From positions 3,348,001 through 3,412,000 of the forward strand of contig NZ_CP137892.1 in NCBI RefSeq assembly GCF_033547155.1: a stretch of 64,000 bases of DNA, given 5' to 3'. Origin of the DNA: Pseudomonas benzenivorans. GTDB taxonomy: Bacteria > Pseudomonadota > Gammaproteobacteria > Pseudomonadales > Pseudomonadaceae. The notes under the pieces are model-generated. The model saw nothing but the letters and a program-made list of their open reading frames with translations. It searched no databases and had not been told where the DNA came from. Below, in pieces: positions 28,723 through 39,464 of this stretch (position 1 is the stretch's first letter; every line of letters begins with the position of its first letter). The position numbers and the translations under genes are program-made.

Positions 28723-29676
28723 ATGCTCCAGATCGCGCTGCATGTCTGCCCGCAAACCTTGTGCTCCAGCCTGAGCATGGCCCACGATGCCTTCGCCCTG
28801 GCCAACCGCCTGGCCGGACGGCCAGTGTTCAATCTGCAGCGCTTCAGCGCCGATGCCCGGCCGGTCGAACTGGAGTTCGCCTGCATCCGGGTCGACGGCG
28901 GCCTGGAGCTGGCAACCCGCGCCGAGCTGCTGATAGTGCCGGCGACCGGCAGCGCCATCGACAGCAACCTGACCGCGAATGCCGCGTTCCTGGCCTGGCT
29001 GGCGCAGCGCCCCGTCCACCAGCAGATCGCCAGCCTATGCAGCAGCGCCTTCCTGCTCGCCGCCGCCGGCTTGCTCGACGGTCGCCGGGCCACCACCCAC
29101 TGGGCCCTGGCCGATGCGTTCCGCAGACGCTTCCCGCGGGTTGCGCTGGATGTCGAGCAGATGCTCTGCCACGACGGCAACCTGCTCAGCTCCGGCGGCG
29201 CCCATGCCGGCCTGGACCTGTGCCTGTACCTGATCGCCCGGCATGCAGGGGATGACCTGGCGCGGCAAGTTGCCAACGCCCTGGTGTTCGACAGCCCGCG
29301 CGGCCAGCAAGCGCGCTTCGCTCCGCTGCTCCCCCAGGACAGTCGCGACGACCCGCAGCTCGGCCCGCTGCTGCACTGGCTGCATCAGCATCACGCCGAA
29401 CCGATCGACCTCAACCGCCTGGCCGCGCGGGCCAACTGCTCGCCACGCACCCTGCTGCGACGCTTCAAGGCCAGCACCGGGCTGACGCCCAACGACTATC
29501 TGCAGCGCCTGCGCATCACTGCCGCGCAGCGCGCCCTGAGCGACCCGACGCACTCTCTGGAGCAGATTGCCGAGCGGGTCGGCTACGGCGACCGCGCGAC
29601 CTTCGCCAAACGCTTCAAGCAGCTGTGCGGAGAGTCTCCGGGCGCCTTCCGCCAGCGCCTGCGCCAAACGGCCTGA
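28723..29676 (+). CDS. GlxA-type AraC family transcriptional regulator
   Basis: A 317-residue regulator with an N-terminal DJ-1/PfpI-like domain (LLIVPATGSAIDSNLTANAAFLAWL, SLCSSAFLLAAAGLLDGRRATTHW) and a C-terminal AraC double helix-turn-helix (about 215-310: LNRLAARANCSPRTLLRRFKASTG and the second HTH ending RATFAKRFKQLCGESPGAFRQRL). The cysteine in SLCSSAF sits at the nucleophile elbow position but catalytic use is not expected. The start at 28723 (MLQIALHV) fits the family; an ATG 81 bases earlier is in frame. It is divergent from the SnoaL gene. Confidence 0.85.
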   Translation: MLQIALHVCPQTLCSSLSMAHDAFALANRLAGRPVFNLQRFSADARPVELEFACIRVDGGLELATRAELLIVPATGSAIDSNLTANAAFLAWLAQRPVHQQIASLCSSAFLLAAAGLLDGRRATTHWALADAFRRRFPRVALDVEQMLCHDGNLLSSGGAHAGLDLCLYLIARHAGDDLARQVANALVFDSPRGQQARFAPLLPQDSRDDPQLGPLLHWLHQHHAEPIDLNRLAARANCSPRTLLRRFKASTGLTPNDYLQRLRITAAQRALSDPTHSLEQIAERVGYGDRATFAKRFKQLCGESPGAFRQRLRQTA

Positions 29677-29707
29677 GCCGCGGCTGTGGCCCGGCAGGCC
29701 GAACACG

Positions 29708-29751
29708 GCCGCATAAAAAAGGGAGCCTCCTGGCTCCCCTTTTTATGCGGC
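29708..29751. terminator. Bidirectional intrinsic terminator
   Basis: The arms 29708-29727 and 29732-29751 form a 20-bp stem with one mismatch and a TCCT loop. The GC core (GGGAGCC/GGCTCC) is flanked by A6 on one side and T5 on the other, so it can end transcripts from both directions. It sits between the AraC-type gene and the convergent aapP gene, the expected place. Confidence 0.9.
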
Positions 29752-29765
29752 ACGTTACCGATGGG

Positions 29766-30533
29766 TCAGTGCAGGATCTGGCTGAGGAACAGCTGGGTGC
29801 GCTCGTTCTTCGGGTTGGTGAAGAAGGTGTCCGGGTCGGCCTCCTCGACGATCTCGCCCTTGTCGAGGAACAGCACCCGATTGGCCACGGTACGGGCGAA
29901 GCCCATCTCGTGGGTCACGCAGAGCATGGTCATGCCGTCTTCGGCCAGGCCGACCATGGTGTCCAGCACTTCCTTGACCATTTCCGGGTCGAGGGCCGAG
30001 GTCGGCTCGTCGAACAGCATGATCTTCGGTTTCATGCACAGCGCCCGGGCGATCGCCACGCGCTGCTGCTGGCCGCCGGACAGCTGCCCCGGATACTTGC
30101 CGGCCTGCTCCGGGATGCGCACGCGCTCCAGGTAATGCATGGCCACCTCCTCGGCCTCGCGCTTGGGCATCTTGCGTACCCACATCGGCGCCAGGGTGCA
30201 GTTCTGCAGCACGGTGAGGTGGGGGAACAGGTTGAAGTGCTGGAACACCATGCCGACCTCGCGGCGCACCGCCTCGATGTGCTTGAGGTCGTGGGTCAGC
30301 TCGGTGCCGTCGATGACGATGCGCCCCTGCTGATGTTCCTCCAGGCGGTTGAGGCAGCGGATGGCGGTGGACTTGCCCGAACCGGACGGGCCGCAGAGGA
30401 CGATGCGCTCGCCCTGCTGCACGTTCAGGTTGATGTCCTTGAGCACATGGAACTGGCCGTACCACTTGTGCACGCCGTCCATCTGGATGATCCCCGGCGC
30501 GGCGCTGATCGACTGCTTGATAGCTTCACTCAT
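29766..30533 (-). CDS. aapP: General L-amino acid ABC transporter ATPase AapP
   Basis: A 255-residue ABC ATPase of the polar amino-acid class. Walker A is GPSGSGKST (48-56), the Q-loop is in [11 protein letters not shown], the signature is LSGGQQQR and Walker B is [14 protein letters not shown], with the H-loop in VTHEMGFA. It energises uptake by AapQM. It is the last gene of the aapJQMP operon, 10 bases after aapM, and is followed by a strong terminator. The start at 30533 gives MSEAIKQS; the open frame upstream is not conserved. Confidence 0.92.
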   Translation of the reverse strand: MSEAIKQSISAAPGIIQMDGVHKWYGQFHVLKDINLNVQQGERIVLCGPSGSGKSTAIRCLNRLEEHQQGRIVIDGTELTHDLKHIEAVRREVGMVFQHFNLFPHLTVLQNCTLAPMWVRKMPKREAEEVAMHYLERVRIPEQAGKYPGQLSGGQQQRVAIARALCMKPKIMLFDEPTSALDPEMVKEVLDTMVGLAEDGMTMLCVTHEMGFARTVANRVLFLDKGEIVEEADPDTFFTNPKNERTQLFLSQILH

Positions 30534-30543
30534 GACATAACTC

Positions 30544-31641
30544 CTAACGCTTGTGGCCAGTGTCCAGCTTGCGCTCCAGGTGCATGGAGTAGCGGGACAT
30601 ACCAAAACAGAAAATCCAGAAAATCAGCGCCGCGAACACATAGCCCTCGGTGGCCATGCCCAGCCAGGCCGGGTCGGTGGTCGCCTGCTTGATGCTGTTG
30701 AGCAGGTCGAACAGGCCGATGATGATCACCAGGCTGGTGTCCTTGAACAGGGCGATGAAGGTGTTGACGATGCCGGGAATCACCAGTTTCAGGGCCTGCG
30801 GCAGGATCACCAGCCCCATCATCCGCCAATAGCCCAGGCCCATGGCCGCGGCCGCCTCGTACTGCCCCTTGGGGATGGCCTGCAGACCGCCACGCACCAC
30901 CTCGGCGATATAGGCCGACTGGAACAGGATCACCCCGATCAAGGCGCGCATCAGTTTGTCGAAGCTGAGCCCTTCCGGCAGGAACAGCGGCAGCATCACC
31001 GAGGACATGAACAGCACGGTGATCAGCGGCACGCCGCGCCAGAACTCGATGAAGGTCACGCACAGCACGCGGATCGCCGGCATGTCCGAACGCCGACCGA
31101 GGGCCAGCACTATGCCCAATGGCAGGGCGCCGGCTATGCCCACCGAGGCGATCACCAGGGTCAGCATCAGACCGCCCCAGCGGCTGGTCGGCACGGTCGA
31201 CAGACCGAAGAAGCCGCCGTGCAGCAACCAGTAGGCCAGCAGCGGATACAGCACCAGGAAGGCCAGGCCGTACACGGCCTTGCGCGGCATCTGCGGGATG
31301 AACAGCGGCGCCGCGCCGATGACCGCCATCCACAGGGTGAGGTCGACACGCCAGCGCAGGGTCTCCGGGTAGAAGCCGTACATGAACTGGCCGATACGCT
31401 GCTGCACGAACACCCAGCAGGCGCCGTCCTTGGTGCAGTCGGCCCGGGTGGTGCCGACCCAGTTGGCGTCGAGGAAGGCCCACTGGATGATCGGCGGGAT
31501 GATCAGCCAGACCAGGTAGGCGGCGAACAGGGTCAGCAGGGTGTTGAACCAGTTGGAAAACAGGTTGGCACGCAGCCAGCCGAGCACGCCGACGCTCAGC
31601 ACGGGTGGCGGCATGTCGGGTCTGAAGGTATGGGTTTGCAT
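30544..31641 (-). CDS. aapM: General L-amino acid ABC transporter permease AapM
   Basis: A 365-residue inner-membrane permease. Beyond the usual five-helix HisM-type core it has an N-terminal extension with further hydrophobic segments and a large polar loop containing two cysteines ([13 protein letters not shown]), typical of AapM/BztC. The EAA loop is [29 protein letters not shown], which contacts the ATPase. It lies 10 bases after aapQ and 10 bases before aapP, indicating one transcript. Confidence 0.9.
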   Translation of the reverse strand: MQTHTFRPDMPPPVLSVGVLGWLRANLFSNWFNTLLTLFAAYLVWLIIPPIIQWAFLDANWVGTTRADCTKDGACWVFVQQRIGQFMYGFYPETLRWRVDLTLWMAVIGAAPLFIPQMPRKAVYGLAFLVLYPLLAYWLLHGGFFGLSTVPTSRWGGLMLTLVIASVGIAGALPLGIVLALGRRSDMPAIRVLCVTFIEFWRGVPLITVLFMSSVMLPLFLPEGLSFDKLMRALIGVILFQSAYIAEVVRGGLQAIPKGQYEAAAAMGLGYWRMMGLVILPQALKLVIPGIVNTFIALFKDTSLVIIIGLFDLLNSIKQATTDPAWLGMATEGYVFAALIFWIFCFGMSRYSMHLERKLDTGHKR

Positions 31642-31651
31642 GGGCTGCTCC

Positions 31652-32836
31652 TTACCGCTCGATCAGCGCAATGCGCTTGTTGTACCAGTTCATCAGGATG
31701 GAAATGCTGATGCTGATGGCCAGGTAGACGCTCATGGTGATGGCGATCACCTCGATGGCCTGCCCCGTCTGGTTGAGCACGGTGCCGGCAAACAACGAGA
31801 CCATGTCCGGATAGCCGATACCGGCCGCCAGGGAGGAGTTCTTCGCCAGGTTGAGGTACTGACTGGTGAGCGGCGGAATGATCACCCGCAGGGCTTGGGG
31901 AATGATCACCAGACGCAGGGTATAGCTTCCGCGCAGGCCCAGGGAGCGCGCCGCCTCGGTCTGCCCATGGCTGACCGCCATGATCCCGGAACGCACGTTC
32001 TCGGCGATAAAGGCCGCGGTGTAGATGGTCAGCGCCAGGGTCAGGGCGATCAACTCGGGGATCATCACCCAGCCGCCGCGGAAGTTGAAGCCGGCCAGCT
32101 CGGGCATGCTCCATTGCAGCGGATTACCCGCCACCGCGACTGCCAGGCCCGGCAGCCCGACTATCAGCGCCACTGCGGCGATCGACACGTGGAAGACCTT
32201 GCCGGTCGCTTCCCGGCGCGCCTTCGCCCAGCGCCCGATCAGCACGATGGCGACGACGGCGATCAACACCGCCCCGATAAAGGTGCCGAATGCGTCTGAC
32301 GCGCTAGGCGCCGGCATGTACAGGCCGCGGCTGTTGAGGAAGAAGCTCTGCCCGACCTCCAGGCTCTGCCGAGGCCCGGGCAAGGACAGCATGACTGCGA
32401 AGTACCAGAAGAATATCTGCAGCAACGGCGGGATGTTACGGAAGGTCTCGATGTAGACGGTGGCCAGCCGGCTGATCAGCCAGTTATGCGAGAGCCGCGC
32501 GACGCCGAGGATGAAGCCCAGGATGGTCGCCAGCACTATGCCGATGACCGATACCAGCAGGGTGTTGAGCAGGCCGATGACGAACACCCGTCCGTAGGTG
32601 TCGCTCTCGCTGTAGTCGATCAGGTGCTGGGCGATGCCGAAGCCGGCGCTGTTGTTGAGGAAGGAGAAACCGGAGGTGATGCCGCGTTTCTCCAGGTTGG
32701 TCTGGGTGTTATCGAACAGGTACCAGCCGATCGCCATGACGGCGATGACGGCGAGAATCTGGAATATCCATGCGCGTACCTTGGGATCGGTCCAGACCGA
32801 GCCCTTGGGGTGCGAGGTATCTGCGGTATTTTGCAT
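31652..32836 (-). CDS. aapQ: General L-amino acid ABC transporter permease AapQ
   Basis: A 394-residue inner-membrane permease, partner of AapM. It shows an N-terminal helix (IFQILAVIAVMAIGWYLF), the HisM-type core and the EAA loop ending SLGLRGSYTLRLVIIPQALRVIIPPLTSQYLNL. The central insertion (about 150-220) with two extra hydrophobic stretches is normal for AapQ/BztB. A start near TTTTGCATAGGAG is used; the ATG follows AGGGCTCCT-complement sequence with an AGGAG-like site. It follows aapJ after 98 bases that contain stem-loops. Confidence 0.9.
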   Translation of the reverse strand: MQNTADTSHPKGSVWTDPKVRAWIFQILAVIAVMAIGWYLFDNTQTNLEKRGITSGFSFLNNSAGFGIAQHLIDYSESDTYGRVFVIGLLNTLLVSVIGIVLATILGFILGVARLSHNWLISRLATVYIETFRNIPPLLQIFFWYFAVMLSLPGPRQSLEVGQSFFLNSRGLYMPAPSASDAFGTFIGAVLIAVVAIVLIGRWAKARREATGKVFHVSIAAVALIVGLPGLAVAVAGNPLQWSMPELAGFNFRGGWVMIPELIALTLALTIYTAAFIAENVRSGIMAVSHGQTEAARSLGLRGSYTLRLVIIPQALRVIIPPLTSQYLNLAKNSSLAAGIGYPDMVSLFAGTVLNQTGQAIEVIAITMSVYLAISISISILMNWYNKRIALIER

Positions 32837-32860
32837 AGGAGCCCTCTTGGAACACCCTAG

Positions 32861-32927
32861 CCCGCGTCCGCGGGCCAGGGGTTCACGTCGTCAGAACGAT
32901 GCCGGTGCCCCAGGACGGGACACCGGC
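32861..32927 (-). other. Stem-loops in the aapJ-aapQ intercistronic region
   Basis: Two hairpins lie between aapJ and aapQ: arms 32901-32911 and 32917-32927 (11 bp with one G-U wobble in the minus-strand RNA and a 5-base loop), and a 6-bp perfect hairpin at 32861-32874. Such elements between a binding-protein gene and its permease genes usually protect the upstream mRNA end or reduce read-through, giving more binding protein than membrane subunits. No T-run follows, so full termination is unlikely. Confidence 0.55.
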
Positions 32928-32934
32928 AAGACGG

Positions 32935-33963
32935 TCAGCGCACCGGCGGTGCGTACTGCAGACCACCTTTGTTCCACAGGGCATTGAGGCCACGTTCGAT
33001 CTTCAGCTCGCTGCCGGCACCGACGTTGCGATTGAAGCTTTCGCCGTAGTTACCCACTTGCTTGACGATCTGCACCGCCCAGTCTTTCGGCAGTTTCAGG
33101 TCCTTGCCGAACTCACCCTCGGCGCCCAGCAGGCGAGCGATGTCCGGGTTCTTGGTGGACTTGGCCATCTCCTCGACGTTCTTCGAGTCGATGCCCAGCT
33201 CTTCGGCGTTGAGCATGGCGAACAGCGACCAACGCACGATGTCGAACCACTCTTCGTCACCCTGGCGCACGACCGGGCCCAGCGGCTCCTTGGAGATCAC
33301 TTCCGGCAGCACCACGTACTCTTCCGGCGCGGCCAACTTGATGCGCTGCGCGTACAGCTGCGACTGGTCGGAGGTCAACACGTCGCAACGGCCGGCTTCC
33401 ACCGACTTGGCGCTCTCGTCGGAGGTATCGTAGGTGATGGGGGTGTACTTCATGCCGTTGGCACGGAAGTAGTCGGAGAGGTTCAGCTCAGTGGTGGTAC
33501 CGGCCTGGATACAGACGGTGGCGCCATCGAGTTCCTTGGCGCTGGACACGCCGAGCTTCTTGTTCACCAGGAAGCCCTGACCGTCGTAGTAGTTCACGCC
33601 GGCGAAGTTCAGGCCCAGGCCGGAGTCGCGCGAGCTGGTCCAGGTGGTGTTACGCGACAGGATGTCGACCTCGCCGGACTGCAGCGCGGTGAAGCGCTCC
33701 TTGGCGGTCAGCGGGCTGTACTTGACCTTGGTTGCGTCGCCGAATACGGCGGCTGCCACGGCACGGCACACATCGACGTCGAGCCCCAGGTAATTGCCCT
33801 TCTCGTCCGCGTAGGAGAAGCCCGGCAGACCATCGCTGATACCGCACTGCACGAAACCTTTCTTCTGCACCGCGTCCAGGGTAGCGCCCGCCTGAGCGAA
33901 GCTGCTGACACCGAGAACGGCTGCGGTAGTCAGTACCGCCAGGGTGGATTTCACCATCTTCAT
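32935..33963 (-). CDS. aapJ: General L-amino acid ABC transporter binding protein AapJ
   Basis: A 342-residue periplasmic binding protein with signal peptide MKMVKSTLAVLTTAAVLGVS and likely cleavage after AQA (about residue 25). The mature start GATLDAVQKKGFVQCGI and GYL-type ligand blocks (GFSYADEKGNYLGLDVDVCRA, LSRNTTWTSSRD) match AapJ/BztA. The ATG at 33963 has a GGAGG site. It is the first gene of aapJQMP, which imports a broad set of L-amino acids including acidic ones. From memory the P. aeruginosa counterpart also neighbours the carboxylesterase and pcs genes. Confidence 0.93.
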   Translation of the reverse strand: MKMVKSTLAVLTTAAVLGVSSFAQAGATLDAVQKKGFVQCGISDGLPGFSYADEKGNYLGLDVDVCRAVAAAVFGDATKVKYSPLTAKERFTALQSGEVDILSRNTTWTSSRDSGLGLNFAGVNYYDGQGFLVNKKLGVSSAKELDGATVCIQAGTTTELNLSDYFRANGMKYTPITYDTSDESAKSVEAGRCDVLTSDQSQLYAQRIKLAAPEEYVVLPEVISKEPLGPVVRQGDEEWFDIVRWSLFAMLNAEELGIDSKNVEEMAKSTKNPDIARLLGAEGEFGKDLKLPKDWAVQIVKQVGNYGESFNRNVGAGSELKIERGLNALWNKGGLQYAPPVR

Positions 33964-35131
<1,168 letters not shown>

Positions 35132-35307
35132 TGCCGGGCAAGGCGTAGGGGGCTCCTGCGTCATGGCCCTGCCGGTGGCGCCGAAACGTGACGAGCTAGT
35201 CAGATTCCTCAGCCACCGGTCGGGCAAGGCGCCTCGAGGATTGCCAGCCCCGGTTCGCCGGCATACTGTCGGGATTGGAGATCGCCTGACAACAGGGAGT
35301 GTTCGCG

Positions 35308-35352
35308 ATGCCCGCCCCCCTTCACAGCCAGCGCCGCGCGCCTTCGCCATGA
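35308..35352 (+). CDS. Possible 14-residue leader peptide upstream of the cNMP-GGDEF gene
   Basis: An ATG at 35308 is preceded by CAGGGAG with eight bases of spacing. It opens a 14-codon frame (MPAPLHSQRRAPSP) whose TGA overlaps the ATG of the next gene (ATGA at 35349-35352). The downstream gene itself has almost no ribosome site, so reinitiation from this leader could set its translation. The peptide has no known relative; it is proposed from position and signals only. Confidence 0.3.
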   Translation: MPAPLHSQRRAPSP

Positions 35353-36287
35353 AAGAAGCGCATTGGCAAGTCGACCCGCAACGTATCCATCAACTGCGAC
35401 TGTTCAACAACGTCGCCGCCAGCTGCGTGAACCAGGTGCTGAAGTCCTTCCGGGCCTGCGAGCTGGAAGCCGGCGAGATTCTGCTCTCGCCCTTCCAGCG
35501 CAACCAGCACCTGTATCTGCTGCTCAGTGGCCAGCTCAAGGTCTATCTCGGTTCACTGGACAACCAGCCGGTGAATACCCTGAACGTCGGCGACTGTGCA
35601 GGAGAGATCAGCTTCATCGACAACCAGGCGCCGTCGGCCTACGTGGTGGCGAGTACGCCCTGCAGCCTGCTACGCCTGCATCGTGAAGCCCTGATCAAGC
35701 TGTTTCAACAATCGCCGCAACTGATGCACAACCTGCTCAGCCTGCTCTGCGAACGGCTGCGCTCAGGCAACCGCATTCTCCTGGACAGCGAACAGAGCGC
35801 CAATATCGATGCCCTCACCGGCGCGTTCAACCGCCGCTGGCTCAAGCATGTATTCGAACGGGAAAGCACCCGCTGCGCGTTCAACAGCCAGCCGCTGTGC
35901 CTGCTGATGCTGGATGTCGACCACTTCAAGGCCTACAACGACCGGCACGGGCACCTGGCCGGCGACTATGCCTTGAGCATGGTCGCCCACACGCTGCGCG
36001 AGCAGTTGCGGCCCAAGGACAGCCTGATCCGCTACGGCGGCGAAGAGTTCGTCATCCTGCTGCCGGAGATCGGCGAGGACGATGGTCGGCGCATCGGCGA
36101 GCGCCTGCGCATGGCCCTGCAGCAGATCCCCTCCTTCTACGCGCCCAGCGGCGTGCTGCCGGGGGTAACGGTATCCATCGGCCTGGCCCTGATGCGCCAG
36201 AGGGATGAGCTATCAGACCTGATCGCCCGGGCCGACAGCGCGCTATACCGGGCCAAGCAACAGGGCCGCAACTGCCTGTACGGCTAG
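35349..36287 (+). CDS. Diguanylate cyclase with cyclic-nucleotide-binding domain
   Basis: A 312-residue cytoplasmic protein. An N-terminal Crp-type cNMP-binding fold (about 20-140: LLSPFQRNQHLYLLLSGQLKVYL, GDCAGEISFIDNQAPSAYVVAS) is joined by a short helix to a GGDEF domain (about 150-312). The cyclase motif is GGEEF at 230-234, the active form, in LIRYGGEEFVILLPE. An RxxD inhibitory site is not evident before it. It should make c-di-GMP under control of the N-terminal domain. Whether that domain really binds a cyclic nucleotide is unproven: the phosphate-binding arginine of Crp is not obvious, with AGEISFIDNQAPSAYVV at the phosphate cassette. Confidence 0.86.
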   Translation: MKEAHWQVDPQRIHQLRLFNNVAASCVNQVLKSFRACELEAGEILLSPFQRNQHLYLLLSGQLKVYLGSLDNQPVNTLNVGDCAGEISFIDNQAPSAYVVASTPCSLLRLHREALIKLFQQSPQLMHNLLSLLCERLRSGNRILLDSEQSANIDALTGAFNRRWLKHVFERESTRCAFNSQPLCLLMLDVDHFKAYNDRHGHLAGDYALSMVAHTLREQLRPKDSLIRYGGEEFVILLPEIGEDDGRRIGERLRMALQQIPSFYAPSGVLPGVTVSIGLALMRQRDELSDLIARADSALYRAKQQGRNCLYG

Positions 36288-36445
36288 CGGCGACCTCTCG
36301 GTAGGTTGTTCCGCCGGTGGATTCCCGGCGTTCTGGGCGTGCAGCCAACCGAGGCCTCCAGTAGCCCCCGGATGAACCTGCCTCACCTTTGGCTAGGCTC
36401 ATACCAGCGCCATGCCTTTGCTCGCCCCGCACTTCCGGAGACCCC

Positions 36446-37606
36446 ATGCGCAAGCTCCTGCTTATCCTGCTGCTCGCCATGGGTGCTGGGGCGCTCTTTT
36501 TCAGCCTGCCTCAGCTGCTCGACCGCCTGCTCAACGGCGTCGCCCTCGGCCCGCCCTACTCGGCGAGCGAAGCGGCGCGACGTCTTCACCAGCAGCTGTT
36601 CATCGCCGACCTGCACGACGATGCGCTGCTCTGGCAGCGCGACCTCCTCGAACGCCACAATTACGGCCACTCCGACCTGCCGCGGCTGCTCGAAGGCGGT
36701 GTGGCGCTGCAGGTATTCTCCACCGTGACCAAGACCCCGCGCGGGCTCAACTACCAGCGCAACGCCGCCGACAGCGACAACATCACCCTGCTGGCGCTGG
36801 CCCAGCGCTGGCCAAGGACGACCTGGGACAGCCTGTTGCAACGGGCCCTGTACCAGGCCGCTAAACTCCGGCAGGCGGCGACCGCCAGCCAGGGTCGCCT
36901 GGTGCTGATCCGCAGCCGGAAAGACCTAGCGGCCTTTATCCAGGCCCGCCAGCAGGACCCACGGCGGGTCGCCGCGCTGCTCGCCACCGAGGGCCTGCAT
37001 CCGCTCGAGGGCAACCTGGACAACCTCGAGCACCTGTATGACGCCGGTTTTCGCATCGCCGGCCTGACCCATTTCTTCGACAACGAAGTCGGCGGCTCCG
37101 CCCACGGCCTGGACAAGGGCGGCCTCACCCCATTCGGGCGCCGGGTGATCGCCCGTCTGGAAGACAAGGCCATGCTGATCGACCTGGCCCACGCCTCCGC
37201 CGCCCTGATCGACGACGTGCTGGCCATGGCCCGACGACCGCTGCTGGTATCCCACACCGGCGTCGCGGGCACCTGCCCCGGCCCGCGCAATCTCAGCGAC
37301 CCGCAGCTGCGCGGCATCGCCGCCAGCGGCGGGCTGGTCGGCATCGGCTACTGGGACGCGGCCGTCTGCGCCACCTCGGTCGAGGCCATAGTACGGGCGA
37401 TCCGCTACACCAGCGAGTTGATCGGCGTCGAACATGTGGCCCTCGGTTCGGACTTCAACGGCACCATCCGCGCGCCCTTCGATGTCAGCGGCCTGGCCCA
37501 GCTGACCGAGGGCCTACAGGCGGCCGGCTTCAGCCATGCCGAGATCGCCGCGATCATGGGCGGCAATGTCCAGCGCCTGCTGCTGGCGACCCTGCCGCCG
37601 GACTGA
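36446..37606 (+). CDS. Membrane dipeptidase (renal dipeptidase family, M19)
   Basis: A 386-residue M19 zinc dipeptidase with an N-terminal membrane anchor or signal (LLLILLLAMGAGALFFSLPQLL). Metal-binding and family blocks are the FIADLHDDALLW motif (D-x-H-x-D), LLATEGLHPLEG with the bridging Glu, LTHFFDNEVGGSAHG, LIDLAHAS, LLVSHTG and ALGSDFNGTI. The ATG at 36446 follows CGGAG. The family hydrolyses dipeptides, including D-residue forms, in the periplasm or at the membrane. It is transcribed on its own between the cyclase gene and rhlB. Confidence 0.9.
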   Translation: MRKLLLILLLAMGAGALFFSLPQLLDRLLNGVALGPPYSASEAARRLHQQLFIADLHDDALLWQRDLLERHNYGHSDLPRLLEGGVALQVFSTVTKTPRGLNYQRNAADSDNITLLALAQRWPRTTWDSLLQRALYQAAKLRQAATASQGRLVLIRSRKDLAAFIQARQQDPRRVAALLATEGLHPLEGNLDNLEHLYDAGFRIAGLTHFFDNEVGGSAHGLDKGGLTPFGRRVIARLEDKAMLIDLAHASAALIDDVLAMARRPLLVSHTGVAGTCPGPRNLSDPQLRGIAASGGLVGIGYWDAAVCATSVEAIVRAIRYTSELIGVEHVALGSDFNGTIRAPFDVSGLAQLTEGLQAAGFSHAEIAAIMGGNVQRLLLATLPPD

Positions 37607-37735
37607 CCGAGCAGTCAGGCAGCCCCTTGAGGAAAATGCCGCACAGGCATTGACAAGTCGCCCGAGCAGGGAGCTTCGCCGCGCCGACTTCTTGCTTTAC
37701 ACTGGCCGCCGTTCACTCCTTAACCAATTGACGAG

Positions 37736-39208
37736 ATGACCGTGCTCAAAGCACTCAAGAAGATGTTCGGCAAAGCCGAGGGCGAGCAAGCCGATACGCT
37801 CACTGCGCCGGCAACCCCTCGCAGCCAAAACGCCCGAGACGAGAAGCCCAACCGCCCCGCCAAGCCCAAAGACGCCGGACGTGCGGCCACTGACAGTGCC
37901 GAGGCGCCAGACAATGCCGCAGCCAAACCGGCACGCGGCGGCAAGGGCAACGCCAGCAAGCCACGCCGCGAACGTGCGGCCAAGCCCGTCGACAACTGGA
38001 AGCTGGAAGACTTCGTGGTGGCACCTGCCGAAGGCAAGACCCGCTTCCACGACTTCGACCTCGATCCGCGGGTGATGCACGCCATCCACGACCTCGGCTT
38101 CCCTTATTGCACGCCGATCCAGGCCCAGGTCCTCGGCTACACCCTCAAGGGCCAGGACGCCATCGGCCGCGCCCAGACCGGCACCGGCAAGACCGCGGCC
38201 TTCCTCGTCTCGATCATCAGTCAGCTGCTGCAGACCCCGCCGCCGAAAGAGCGCTACATGGGCGAGCCGCGCGCACTGATCATCGCCCCGACCCGCGAGC
38301 TGGTGGTGCAGATCGCCAACGATGCCATCGGCCTGACCAAGTACAGCGGCCTGAACGTGATGAGCTTCGTCGGCGGCATGGACTTCGACAAGCAGCTCAA
38401 GCAACTGGAATCGCGCTTCTGCGACATCCTGGTCGCCACCCCGGGCCGCCTGCTGGACTTCAACCAGCGCGGCGAGGTGCACCTGGACATGGTCGAGGTG
38501 ATGGTGCTCGACGAGGCCGACCGTATGCTCGACATGGGCTTCATCCCCCAGGTACGGCAGATCATCCGCCAGACCCCGATGAAGGGCGAACGCCAGACCC
38601 TGCTGTTCTCCGCCACCTTCACCGAAGACGTGATGAACCTGGCCAAGCAGTGGACGGTGAATCCGGCCATCGTCGAGATCGAGCCGGAGAACGTCGCCAG
38701 CGACACGGTCGAGCAGCACGTCTATGCGGTCGCCAGCGCCGACAAGTACAAGCTGCTGTACAACCTGATCACCCAGAACGACTGGAGCCGGGTGATGGTC
38801 TTCGCCAACCGCAAGGACGAGGTGCGGCGCATCGAGGAGCGCCTGACCCGCGACGGCGTCAGCGCCGTGCAGATGTCCGGCGACGTGCCCCAGCACAAGC
38901 GCATCCGCGCCCTGGAAGGCTTCCGCGAAGGCAAGATCCGCGTGATGGTGGCCACCGACGTGGCCGGCCGCGGCATCCATGTCGAAGGCATCAGCCATGT
39001 GATCAACTTCACCCTGCCGGAAGACCCGGACGACTACGTGCACCGCATCGGCCGCACCGGCCGCGCCGGCACCAGCGGCACCTCCATCAGCTTCGCCGGC
39101 GAGGACGACGCCTTCGCCCTGCCGCCGATCGAGGCGCTGCTGGGGCGCAAGATCAACTGCGAGATGCCGCCGGACGCGCTGCTCAAGCCGGTGCCGCGCA
39201 AGCACTGA
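37736..39208 (+). CDS. rhlB: ATP-dependent RNA helicase RhlB
   Basis: A 490-residue DEAD-box helicase. An N-terminal Lys/Ala/Pro-rich basic extension (about 1-90) precedes the helicase core: Q motif near [10 protein letters not shown], Walker A AQTGTGKT (146-153), DEAD at 259-262 and SAT in LFSATFTED. Motif V is [11 protein letters not shown] and motif [12 protein letters not shown]. RhlB unwinds structured RNA, in enterics as part of the degradosome. The long N-terminal extension and short C-terminus are the pseudomonad form. A clear intrinsic terminator follows the stop. Confidence 0.92.
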   Translation: MTVLKALKKMFGKAEGEQADTLTAPATPRSQNARDEKPNRPAKPKDAGRAATDSAEAPDNAAAKPARGGKGNASKPRRERAAKPVDNWKLEDFVVAPAEGKTRFHDFDLDPRVMHAIHDLGFPYCTPIQAQVLGYTLKGQDAIGRAQTGTGKTAAFLVSIISQLLQTPPPKERYMGEPRALIIAPTRELVVQIANDAIGLTKYSGLNVMSFVGGMDFDKQLKQLESRFCDILVATPGRLLDFNQRGEVHLDMVEVMVLDEADRMLDMGFIPQVRQIIRQTPMKGERQTLLFSATFTEDVMNLAKQWTVNPAIVEIEPENVASDTVEQHVYAVASADKYKLLYNLITQNDWSRVMVFANRKDEVRRIEERLTRDGVSAVQMSGDVPQHKRIRALEGFREGKIRVMVATDVAGRGIHVEGISHVINFTLPEDPDDYVHRIGRTGRAGTSGTSISFAGEDDAFALPPIEALLGRKINCEMPPDALLKPVPRKH

Positions 39209-39214
39209 GGCGAC

Positions 39215-39246
39215 AAAAAAGGCGCAGCCCCGGCTTCGCCTTTTTT
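39215..39246 (+). terminator. Intrinsic terminator after rhlB
   Basis: The arms AAAAAAGGCGCAGCC (39215-39229) and GGCTTCGCCTTTTTT (39232-39246) pair with one mismatch and a two-base loop, ending in T6. It begins seven bases after the rhlB stop codon. Confidence 0.9.
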
Positions 39247-39464
39247 ATGCTCGCCCCTGGCCCGAGCGCAGTGGGCGAGCCATTCGCGAGGTCGCGCCGC
39301 AACGTCAAATGACAACGGCCCACGACCGTTCGACGAGCCGGTCAGGATTATGGGCCGACCGGACAAAACCGAGACAATCGAGGACACCAGGGCAGAAGCA
39401 TGGATAGCATCTTGTCGGTAAGGTTACCGCTCCCCAGTTCTACCCCCCCAATGGCGAGCGCCGG

